From positions 295 to 8,627 of the forward strand of contig JAKJFO010000113.1 in assembly GCA_022704885.1 (NCBI GenBank): a stretch of 8,333 nt of DNA. The letters are read 5' to 3'. A program made the translations under genes and the position numbers. Below are positions 1 through 5,552 of this stretch, in pieces; position 1 is the stretch's first letter, and the number at the start of each line of letters is the position of its first letter. Under the pieces are notes generated by a model. That model saw nothing but the letters and a program-made list of their open reading frames with translations, did not search any database and was not told where the DNA came from. The DNA is from Candidatus Rifleibacteriota bacterium (GTDB taxonomy: Bacteria; Riflebacteria; Ozemobacteria; Ozemobacterales; Ozemobacteraceae).

Positions 1-330
1 AAAAAGGTCGTAACTGGCCTGTTCGGCCTTGAAAACACCCATGGCAGTGGGAATATGCTTGGAGGAATCGATATCTTCGAGCGGGTTGCCAGTGCCGCCC
101 TGATTGAAGTATTCAAAAGTTTCTTTGGGAAGCAGTCGCAGCTGCAGTTTGGCGTGCTGCATGCCCGAGTGCGCGAGATAGTAGGCCTGCATCTGATAGA
201 CCGTCTGTTTGTTCTGATACGCAAGATTCGTATTAGAATGCGCCATGAAAAAGAATATGGTCGCGATCGAAAAGGCAAAAAACAGTACCACAACTACTGC
301 TATGCCCGACCGCTCATACATCTTCTGCAT
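1..330 (-). CDS. PilX/GspK-like minor pilin, partial (3' end off the left edge)
   Basis: The frame is open from ATG at 330 to base 1, giving 110 residues with no stop, so the C-terminus lies outside the window. The N-terminus has a short basic leader (MQKMYERSG), then a hydrophobic stretch at about residues 10-29. A 'YQMQAYYLAHSGMQHAKLQL' segment follows at about residues 44-63 and resembles the 'AxxxAEAGxxxA' helix of PilX and GspK-type minor pilins. Counting from a cut after Gly9 there is no Glu at +5, as is usual for PilX/GspK and unlike major pilins. By family knowledge such proteins help prime or cap a type IV pilus or type II secretion pseudopilus in the inner membrane and periplasm. 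The start lies 2 bp after the stop of the upstream prepilin gene and has an RBS (GGAAGG, 6 nt away) inside that gene, so the two are probably translated together. Family assignment is from the N-terminus only. Confidence 0.7.
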   Translation of the reverse strand, partial: MQKMYERSGIAVVVVLFFAFSIATIFFFMAHSNTNLAYQNKQTVYQMQAYYLAHSGMQHAKLQLRLLPKETFEYFNQGGTGNPLEDIDSSKHIPTAMGVFKAEQASYDLF

Positions 331-332
331 AA

Positions 333-965
333 TCAACCTTCCAGATCTGATTTGAAACCGACGAGAAAAACGCTTTTGGCGTGCTGATCGTTATTGGGGT
401 CGACATTCTTGGTGTTCGACCATTTAACCTGAACGACAATTTTTTTGATCAGGTTGAACTTGCCATAGTCATCTTTGGGAACCAGGTCTTTTATCTGAAA
501 AAACTGCTTGGGCTTGCCCGGCAACTGAATAGTGAACTGTATCGGAGCGGTCGATGAATCCTGGTCGAGATCTTCGACCTTGACCCGGGCCCTGAACATA
601 AACCCCTTGCGGCATTGATAAAGTCCATCACCCTTGAATACATCGGGGTCGCCGGTAGTACAGCCATCACCGAACATCTGCGGCACTGCCTTGCGAATAA
701 AAGCCTTCACGCCGGCGTTTTCTTTGCGATCTTCAAAAGCACAGGGGTTGCCGGCGCCGATGGCACGCCATGGCATCTGAAACATCAGTGAATCCATGAT
801 GAACTTGGCACGCGATATCGCAATGGTCTCAGTGTAAAAGCGCTCAGTTTCCTTGACCGAACCGGTCAGGAACTGAAAAACCGGCAGCGCGACAAGCCCG
901 AGGATCAGGAATGCCAGGCAGACCTCGACAAAAGTGATACCGGTTTTGCTGAAGTAGTTTTTCAT
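333..965 (-). CDS. Type IV prepilin-like protein (PilV/GspI-like minor pilin)
   Basis: This 210-aa protein begins with a short leader ending 'SKTG', then 'ITFVEVCLAFLILGLVALPV'. That is a class III (prepilin peptidase) signal: cleavage after Gly9, Glu at +5 of the mature protein (E14), and a hydrophobic alpha-helix to about residue 33. The globular part contains three cysteines (C75, C102, C118) and ends with beta-strand-like 'KIVVQVKWSN' and 'SVFLVGFKSD' segments, a pattern seen in PilV/GspI/GspJ-type minor pilins. A longer frame reaches ATG at 1037, but that would place 24 extra residues before the signal and run through the terminator hairpin, so ATG 965 is preferred. The RBS is weak (GAGAG about 12 nt upstream). 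The gene is first in a unit with the PilX-like gene 2 bp downstream. The exact class (PilV, GspI or another) cannot be fixed from the sequence alone. Confidence 0.8.
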   Translation of the reverse strand: MKNYFSKTGITFVEVCLAFLILGLVALPVFQFLTGSVKETERFYTETIAISRAKFIMDSLMFQMPWRAIGAGNPCAFEDRKENAGVKAFIRKAVPQMFGDGCTTGDPDVFKGDGLYQCRKGFMFRARVKVEDLDQDSSTAPIQFTIQLPGKPKQFFQIKDLVPKDDYGKFNLIKKIVVQVKWSNTKNVDPNNDQHAKSVFLVGFKSDLEG

Positions 966-995
966 TATCGGTTCGACTCTCTTACCTTTAAGATA

Positions 996-1009
996 ACACA
1001 AACTTGTGT
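996..1009. promoter_or_regulatory. Inverted repeat upstream of the prepilin gene, possible operator
   Basis: ACACAA-AC-TTGTGT is a perfect 6-bp dyad with a 2-bp centre, 31 bp before the prepilin ATG and just beyond the terminator of the preceding unit. On the minus strand a weak promoter overlaps it: TTAGCA, 18 bp, TATCTT. The dyad could be an operator for the prepilin unit, but six-bp dyads occur by chance. Confidence 0.25.
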
Positions 1010-1017
1010 CAGGTGCT

Positions 1018-1055
1018 AAAAAAAATCGCCAGGGCATTTCCTCCCTGGCGATTTT
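1018..1055 (-). terminator. Rho-independent terminator of the secreted-protein operon
   Basis: The arms TCGCCAGGG (1026-1034) and CCCTGGCGA (1043-1051) pair perfectly across an 8-nt loop, and flanking A/T bases extend the stem to about 13 bp. Read on the minus strand the stem is followed by eight Ts (1018-1025). It lies 15 bp after the stop of the 338-aa gene and before the prepilin start, so it separates the two minus-strand units. Confidence 0.92.
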
Positions 1056-1069
1056 GTTTCAGTCTGTCG

Positions 1070-2086
1070 TTATTTTGCGACTACGAGAGGAACGAACAGA
1101 ACCTGCCGGTTACCGGTAACATCGGTAGCATCGATGAAGACGTAAGGATTATCGGGCAGTTCGATACCCGACAGATCGATTGTTGCTTCATTGATCGGGC
1201 CGACCGGAATCGGTTCGCCACCTGCGGCGTTGCAGATGCCAAATTTGAGCTTGGCATTGTCGAGCTTGTGGTTGTCGCCGCCAACGACTTTGATATTGAG
1301 TTTGTCGTCAGCCGCCACTTTGACCGTAACCTGCTCGGCTGCGACGATCATGTTGGAGCCGAGTTCAAGGCCTTCGACCACAACTTCCTTGTCAACTGCA
1401 TCGAAGAGACCGCCGGAAAAATAGACGTTAGCTGTCTTGGGCAACGGATACTTGTCGGGCGGAAATTCAACCGGCCAGAACGAGCCGCTCTTGCCGTTTT
1501 CGATGGTGATCTCAAGTCCACAGAGCGGCGGCGTGATGTCGAGAACTCTGACATCTCGACCAGCACTCGAGTTGGCATACGACACCTTGCTGCGACCTGG
1601 TTCAGGAGCATCATAGCGAAGTCTTCTTGCCATGTGACAGGTAACTGCACCTCTGCCAGTCGGAGTAGTAGGAATGACAACCATCTGATTCGCTGCCAGA
1701 CCGGAAGTCGTCGAGGCATTGAAGTTCTGGTTCTTTTCCCAGTCGATGAAATACCATGATACAGCTACTGCGGCATCCCATCGCGGGTTGGGTATCTCCT
1801 GGTCATTGGCATGCGTCGGCGGTGTTTCGTCAAAAATGGCGGTATCAGCCACCAGGACCAGAGGAACATCCTCGGTCACGGTTGCCGGAATCGCTTCGCC
1901 ATTTTCGAGATAAATCGCCAGCGGCAAAGTCGGAGTCAGATCGGTCGGGTAAGGACTGAGCTCGACGCCTTTGAGCCAGGGCGTTTTTTCGAGGTTGGCA
2001 GGAGCCCCCTGAGGGGGCTCCTGTGCACTGACCATCGAACCAAACATCACAACTGCTGCAAATACTGCTGCTTTAATTTTTTTCAT
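1070..2086 (-). CDS. Secreted protein of unknown function, Ig-like (338 aa)
   Basis: I do not recognise a named family. Residues 1-21 form a Sec signal peptide (MKK, hydrophobic core, 'SMVSA|QE' cleavage site), so the product is exported. There is no lipobox and no later membrane segment. A Pro-rich mature N-terminus (about 22-55) is followed by beta-rich sequence. Residues 178-198 contain 'VRVLDITPP' and residues 319-336 contain 'DATDVTGNRQVLFVPLVV', patterns typical of bacterial Ig/HYR-like beta-sandwich modules. The same two landmarks occur in the 439-aa protein just upstream, suggesting diverged relatives. There are three cysteines (C150, C189, C285). It is the second gene of the operon, 21 bp after the upstream stop, with a weak RBS, and is followed by a strong terminator. 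A perfect GC-rich hairpin lies in the codons just after the signal peptide. A structural or adhesive envelope role is possible but is inference. Confidence 0.85.
   Translation of the reverse strand: MKKIKAAVFAAVVMFGSMVSAQEPPQGAPANLEKTPWLKGVELSPYPTDLTPTLPLAIYLENGEAIPATVTEDVPLVLVADTAIFDETPPTHANDQEIPNPRWDAAVAVSWYFIDWEKNQNFNASTTSGLAANQMVVIPTTPTGRGAVTCHMARRLRYDAPEPGRSKVSYANSSAGRDVRVLDITPPLCGLEITIENGKSGSFWPVEFPPDKYPLPKTANVYFSGGLFDAVDKEVVVEGLELGSNMIVAAEQVTVKVAADDKLNIKVVGGDNHKLDNAKLKFGICNAAGGEPIPVGPINEATIDLSGIELPDNPYVFIDATDVTGNRQVLFVPLVVAK
1999..2023. repeat. Perfect 11-bp inverted repeat inside the coding sequence
   Basis: CAGGAGCCCCC (1999-2009) and GGGGGCTCCTG (2013-2023) are perfect reverse complements separated by TGA. 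The mRNA of the 338-aa gene would form a very stable 11-bp GC-rich stem with a 3-nt loop about 65-90 nt after its start codon. It encodes about QEPPQGAP, immediately after the signal-peptide cleavage site. No T-run follows on either strand, so it is not a standard intrinsic terminator. Confidence 0.8.
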
Positions 2087-2107
2087 GATTCTGCAAACTA
2101 CCCCTGC

Positions 2108-3427
2108 TTACTGGTTTCTGCCACCCTCGAAGGCAGCCTGGATGTTAACAATGTAAAGAGGCATTCTGACAGTGGTCAGATTGCCTGATTTATCCATGGC
2201 CTTGGAGACGAAGAAATATTCAGGCTGGTCTTTGTATTCTTCGCGAGGATAGTTGGGAACACGGAACAGGTAAGCAGCGCCATCTTTTTCGACTTCTTTG
2301 CCGTCAGCAGTTTCGATGCGGCAGGCAACTTCGGCGGTGGTGCCGCGGTTGTTACCGTTGTCGACCGACATGGCTGCAAAGATGAACGGTACGTTGCGTC
2401 TTACGAAAACGCCCTTGAGAGCTTCTTTTTCGCCGCCAGCAATGTGAATCTGACTTGTGAGATCTTCCTGGTCAAGAGGTTTAGATTCAACTGTCTTGCT
2501 TTCGAACTTCGGAGCGCCGCGTTCATTGAAAAGAGCACCAGCTACTGAGAGGCGGGCGGTCTTCTTCCAGGGTTCGAGATTGCGCTCATCGGCAGTACCT
2601 TCGTCGATGAATACATAGCTGGCATCTTCGAATTCTTCAGCCTTCTGAGAGAATGGGCGACCAAGATTGGCAACCATCTTTTCAACCATCTTGTTCTTGA
2701 GTTCCTGTTCGGTAGCTGCCATATCGACATTACCGGCGCCTTCCTGGAAAGCGATCCACATGTCGGGGGCAGTTACGTCATGTACGAGAACACCCATGGC
2801 CTGGTTGGCAGTAACAGTCTTGGCGCCGCCTTCTGCGGTTTCACCATTTTCACCAACGAGAGCTTCATCGGTCTGATTGCCGCCGCCAGCTTCGCCACCT
2901 TCTTCACCTTCATTGCCAGTGGTCACATTATCAGCACCTTCACCACCACCGACCTGTCTGGCGCCGCCGTTACCGATCTGGTATTCGCCAGGTGCGAAAA
3001 ATTTGCCGCCGTTACCGGCCATATTGGTGTTGACTGAAGATACAGTCTGGAAGTTACCATCAGCATCTTTTACCTTGGTGTCCCAGGTGATGTTCGGGTC
3101 ACCTTCGAAGGTAGCGCCTTCAGCGACTTCGCCGGCGTCTTCCTTGTAAAGGATCGAATGTTCATGCTGTTCATAAAAAACGTCTTCAACAGCATTCACA
3201 AGGCCTCTGTCGGGATCGCCACCGCGAAAATTCGCGGGCATGACGAACTTGCCGGGTTTCATTTCGAGCGTCATATCGACGCTGCCAGGAATTTCAGCTG
3301 CTTCTTCGGTAGTCGCCGATTCTTCGGTAGCCGCAGCAGCGTCAGCGGCTTCTTCCTGGGCCGAAATAACCACTGCATAGGAAAAGAAAACCGCAAACAC
3401 GAACAAGAACACACCAAATTTTTTCAT
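2108..3427 (-). CDS. Secreted Gly/Glu-rich protein of unknown function (439 aa)
   Basis: I do not recognise a named family. Residues 1-23 form a Sec signal peptide (MKKFGVFLFVF..., cleavage near 'VISA|QEE'). An Ala/Glu/Thr low-complexity linker follows (about 24-46), then a 'WDTKVKDADGNFQTV' segment (115-129) and a Gly/Glu/Asn-rich, highly acidic tract (about 137-203). The second half has 'GVLVHDVTAPDMW' (212-224), a helix with many charged residues (239-252) and a C-terminal 'MDKSGNLTTVRMPLYIVN' (411-428). The last pattern is typical of Ig/HYR-like beta modules and is shared with the 338-aa neighbour downstream. The mature protein has one cysteine (C369). A start four codons earlier (3439) is possible, but a strong RBS (GGAGGG, 4 nt before 3427) lies on top of that ATG and selects 3427. 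It is the first gene of a two-gene operon. A surface or matrix function is inference. Confidence 0.87.
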   Translation of the reverse strand: MKKFGVFLFVFAVFFSYAVVISAQEEAADAAAATEESATTEEAAEIPGSVDMTLEMKPGKFVMPANFRGGDPDRGLVNAVEDVFYEQHEHSILYKEDAGEVAEGATFEGDPNITWDTKVKDADGNFQTVSSVNTNMAGNGGKFFAPGEYQIGNGGARQVGGGEGADNVTTGNEGEEGGEAGGGNQTDEALVGENGETAEGGAKTVTANQAMGVLVHDVTAPDMWIAFQEGAGNVDMAATEQELKNKMVEKMVANLGRPFSQKAEEFEDASYVFIDEGTADERNLEPWKKTARLSVAGALFNERGAPKFESKTVESKPLDQEDLTSQIHIAGGEKEALKGVFVRRNVPFIFAAMSVDNGNNRGTTAEVACRIETADGKEVEKDGAAYLFRVPNYPREEYKDQPEYFFVSKAMDKSGNLTTVRMPLYIVNIQAAFEGGRNQ

Positions 3428-3431
3428 AGTT

Positions 3432-3437
3432 CCCTCC
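3432..3437 (-). promoter_or_regulatory. Shine-Dalgarno site that fixes the start of the 439-aa gene
   Basis: On the minus strand GGAGGG is followed by AACT and then ATG at 3427. This near-consensus site overlaps the alternative ATG at 3439, so translation almost certainly begins at 3427. Confidence 0.85.
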
Positions 3438-3588
3438 ATTTTTGTAATTCCTCTTAATCACTGCCGGGCGACTGCCAAACACTGGCTTTAACGTCCTTCA
3501 ATGAACAATACGTAGTAATACCGCCAAATGTTACAAACAAATGCAAAAAACTTTGTCGGGCCATGGAATCTTATCTTACATTTTTATG

Positions 3589-3600
3589 TGGCATATGCCA
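3589..3600. promoter_or_regulatory. 12-bp perfect palindrome TGGCATATGCCA, possible operator
   Basis: TGGCATATGCCA reads identically on both strands and sits in the AT-rich island between the candidate minus-strand promoter and the secreted-protein operon. Its form suits a dimeric helix-turn-helix regulator binding site. No regulator gene is present in the window, so the partner is unknown. Confidence 0.35.
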
Positions 3601-3628
3601 ATATATATTTTCCATGCTGTGTACACTG

Positions 3629-3656
3629 GCCGTCTGATATTTCATTATAGGACGGC
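3629..3656. repeat. Intergenic hairpin overlapping a candidate -10 box
   Basis: GCCGTC (3629-3634) pairs with GACGGC (3651-3656). The stem continues inward with a T.G wobble, one mismatch and ATA/TAT, leaving a 6-nt loop. The right arm contains the complement of the TATAAT box proposed for the minus-strand operon. Confidence 0.4.
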
Positions 3657-3672
3657 AAAACTAAATAGTCCA
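3644..3672 (-). promoter_or_regulatory. Candidate sigma70-type promoter for the secreted-protein operon
   Basis: On the minus strand TGGACT (3672-3667), a 17-bp spacer and a perfect TATAAT (3649-3644) form a plausible promoter. Transcription would begin near 3637, leaving a leader of about 210 nt before the ATG at 3427. The region is AT-rich, so the match may be fortuitous. I saw no clearly better promoter closer to the gene. Confidence 0.4.
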
Positions 3673-3751
3673 ACAATATTTATTTTTCGACACCAACTCT
3701 CGGCCAGAACCCGACAGTCGTTCTACACGAGCCCGCTCGCCCCATCATAGC

Positions 3752-3782
3752 TTCTGCGAAGCCGCGAAGCGAAGTCGCAGAA
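3752..3782. repeat. Intergenic hairpin with 8-bp perfect stem
   Basis: TTCTGCGA (3752-3759) and TCGCAGAA (3775-3782) are perfect reverse complements around a 15-nt centre containing a small CGC-GAA-GCG fold and repeated GCGAAG units. T-rich sequence (ATTCATTTTTC) follows on the plus strand, but no plus-strand gene precedes it. It could be a dispersed repeat or an RNA structure. Confidence 0.45.
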
Positions 3783-3903
3783 TTCATTTTTCAGCGCGTT
3801 TCTGGTGCCTGCTCAAACCTCTCAAAAATTCAGCGTCAATCGGTGTAATCTGCGGTTTCTGCTGCTTTGTCCGGAAATTGCTGCCCATCGCTGTTGGCAG
3901 AAC

Positions 3904-3932
3904 TTGACTTGGCGTATATGATAAAGTATTAT
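3904..3932 (+). promoter_or_regulatory. sigma70-type promoter of fabH
   Basis: TTGACT (3904-3909), exactly 17 bp, then TATTAT (3927-3932); each hexamer matches consensus at five of six positions. Initiation near 3939 would give a leader of about 23 nt containing the RBS AAGGAG (3952-3957), 4 nt before the ATG. Confidence 0.8.
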
Positions 3933-3961
3933 GCGGCAGCATTAACCTTTTAAGGAGTCAC

Positions 3962-4975
3962 ATGAAAGCGTTAAGAAAAGCCGTTGTTTCCGGCACTGGA
4001 ATCAGCCTCCCCGACAAGGTTCTCACTAACCAGGATCTCGAAAAGATCGTCGAGACTACCGATGAGTGGATAATTACCCGCACCGGAATCAAAGAAAGAC
4101 GCCAGATCCCAGAAAATCAGACGCTGCTGGAACTTTCTATCCCGGCGGCACGTCAGGCAATCGCCAATGCCGGTCTGACGCCTGATGATATCGATCTGAT
4201 CATTTATGCAACTTTTACTCCCGACTATCAGGTTCCAGCCACAGCCTGTCTGCTTCAAGACAAGCTTGGCTGCACAAAAGCCGGTGCTTTCGACCTGCAG
4301 GCCGCCTGTACCGGTTTCGTATACGCTTCTTCAATCGCATGTCAGTTCATTGCAGCGTCAACTTACGACCACGTGCTTGTCATCGGTGGCGATGTAACTA
4401 CGCGCATTCTCGACTTCACTGACCGGAATTCATGCGTTCTTTTTGGCGATGGCGTGGGTGCCACCGTCTATTCGCCGGCAACCGGCGATCAGGGAGTTTT
4501 TGACAGCATACTCGGCTCTAACGGCAGTGGTGGTGAATACATCATGATCGAAACCGGTGGCTCGGCAAGACGACCGACTGAAGAAATGATCAGAAACCGC
4601 GAGCACTACCTCAAGATCAACGGCAAGGAAGTCTTCAAGTTCTCGACCAAGATTGTCGGTGACATCATCGAAGAGATCCTCAACCGCAATGAACTGACGC
4701 TCGATGATATAGCATTGATCATTCCTCATCAGGCCAACATAAGAATTCTCGAATCAGCCGCCAAAAGATTCAACTGCCCTATCGACAAATTCTATGTGAA
4801 CATCGACCGCTATGGTAATACAGTAGCGGCTTCGATCCCGCTGGCATTGCATGATGCGCTCAAAGAAGGCCGGATCAAGGAAAACGACATCGTAATGTTC
4901 GTCGGATTCGGCGGTGGCCTGACTTATGGTGCCATGCCGATAAAGTGGGGCAGCTACACTGGCCCCAAAAACTGA
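3962..4975 (+). CDS. fabH: Beta-ketoacyl-ACP synthase III (FabH)
   Basis: This 337-aa thiolase-fold enzyme starts fatty acid synthesis by condensing an acyl-CoA, usually acetyl-CoA, with malonyl-ACP to give a 3-ketoacyl-ACP in the cytoplasm. The catalytic triad is present: Cys116 in 'LQAACTGF', His256 in 'IPHQANIRI' and Asn286 in 'YGNTVAAS', equivalent to E. coli C112, H244 and N274. The CoA-binding 'DEWIITRTGIKER' segment (W36, R40) and the ACP-docking Arg (R261) are also conserved, as is the C-terminal 'GFGGGLTYGA'. Length is slightly above the usual 310-330, with a short tail (KWGSYTGPKN). The start is set by AAGGAG and a strong promoter. It is followed by an overlapping polyferredoxin gene rather than the common fabD/fabG/acpP cluster. 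Acyl-chain preference (straight or branched primer) cannot be told from sequence. Confidence 0.97.
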   Translation: MKALRKAVVSGTGISLPDKVLTNQDLEKIVETTDEWIITRTGIKERRQIPENQTLLELSIPAARQAIANAGLTPDDIDLIIYATFTPDYQVPATACLLQDKLGCTKAGAFDLQAACTGFVYASSIACQFIAASTYDHVLVIGGDVTTRILDFTDRNSCVLFGDGVGATVYSPATGDQGVFDSILGSNGSGGEYIMIETGGSARRPTEEMIRNREHYLKINGKEVFKFSTKIVGDIIEEILNRNELTLDDIALIIPHQANIRILESAAKRFNCPIDKFYVNIDRYGNTVAASIPLALHDALKEGRIKENDIVMFVGFGGGLTYGAMPIKWGSYTGPKN

Positions 4976-5552
4976 CAACAAAACCGATCGCGCCGGATTC
5001 TTAAAAAGCTACCTGCTTGATCTGCTCGAAGGTGTCCATTCAGCATTTCCTGATGAACTGGCAGATTTTGCCGAGCGTTTTCCAGAGCTGATCAGACCAC
5101 CTGGCGCCCTGCCGGAGCAGGAATTCCTCGAAAAGTGCCGACGCTGCGGAGCCTGCGTCAAAGCCTGCCCGTTCTTTGCCCTGAAGCCTGTCTTCAAGGC
5201 AAACGAATTCGACGAAGGCACCCCAGCCCTGCGCACAGGCGAGGCATACTGCCGCTTCTGCAGAGATTTTCCCTGTGTAAATGCCTGCCCCTCTGGCGCA
5301 CTTTCTCTGCACAACCACAATTCTCTCAAAAAAATTGCGCTGGCCGAAATCCTGGTAGCCGCCTGCCTGCGCAGCGACGGCGACGATTGCCAGACCTGTC
5401 GCGAAAGATGCAACGAACTGGCCACCGCTGTAACCTGCCCCGAAACTGGCCGGCCACCACGTATCGACCCGGCAAAATGCACGGGCTGCGGAGCATGCGT
5501 GGTATTCTGCCCGGCCTACCCAGACAACGCGATCAGGTTGATCAGGAAATAA
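4959..5552 (+). CDS. NapF/NapG-like 4Fe-4S polyferredoxin, probable CTG start
   Basis: The frame is open from after TAA at 4941 to TAA at 5550-5552. Counting from CTG 4959 the product has 197 residues. Cysteine motifs in order: C60-C63-C66-C70P; C98-C101-x4-C106-C110P; C136-x7-C144-C147-x3-C151; C174-C177-C180-C184P. The layout, including the C-x7-C-x2-C-x3-C third motif and 'RPPGAL' before the first one, matches NapF/NapG/MauM-type ferredoxins, which carry electrons through several 4Fe-4S clusters. No twin-arginine signal or membrane segment is visible, so it is probably cytoplasmic. No ATG, GTG or TTG occurs in frame upstream of the first motif. CTG 4959, preceded by GTGGGG 8 nt away and overlapping the fabH end by 17 bp, gives a sensible N-terminus; CTG 5013 is another option. 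The redox partner is unknown. The function call rests on motifs and the start is uncertain. Confidence 0.82.
   Translation: MAPKTDNKTDRAGFLKSYLLDLLEGVHSAFPDELADFAERFPELIRPPGALPEQEFLEKCRRCGACVKACPFFALKPVFKANEFDEGTPALRTGEAYCRFCRDFPCVNACPSGALSLHNHNSLKKIALAEILVAACLRSDGDDCQTCRERCNELATAVTCPETGRPPRIDPAKCTGCGACVVFCPAYPDNAIRLIRK

Larger units (their letters stand above)
3428..3961. other. 534-bp divergent intergenic region
   Basis: No convincing gene is seen. The only sizeable frame (3541-3750, plus, 69 codons) has no RBS and no recognisable protein pattern. The stretch contains an AT-rich island at about 3530-3690, a 12-bp palindrome (3589-3600), an 8-bp palindrome GTGTACAC (3619-3626), hairpins at 3629-3656 and 3752-3782, a candidate promoter for the minus-strand operon and a strong promoter for fabH. 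Confidence 0.75.

Noticed and set aside
966..1037. Longer N-terminus for the prepilin (ATG 1037)
   Set aside because: It would run through the terminator hairpin and put 24 residues before a class III signal that is already complete from ATG 965.
1004..1759. 251-codon plus-strand open frame
   Set aside because: It is antisense to the 338-aa secreted protein, begins inside the terminator region and shows no domain or RBS. The minus-strand gene has a signal peptide and operon context.
3541..3750. 69-codon plus-strand open frame in the intergenic region
   Set aside because: No RBS, AT-rich composition, no protein-like pattern, and it overlaps hairpins and promoter-like elements.
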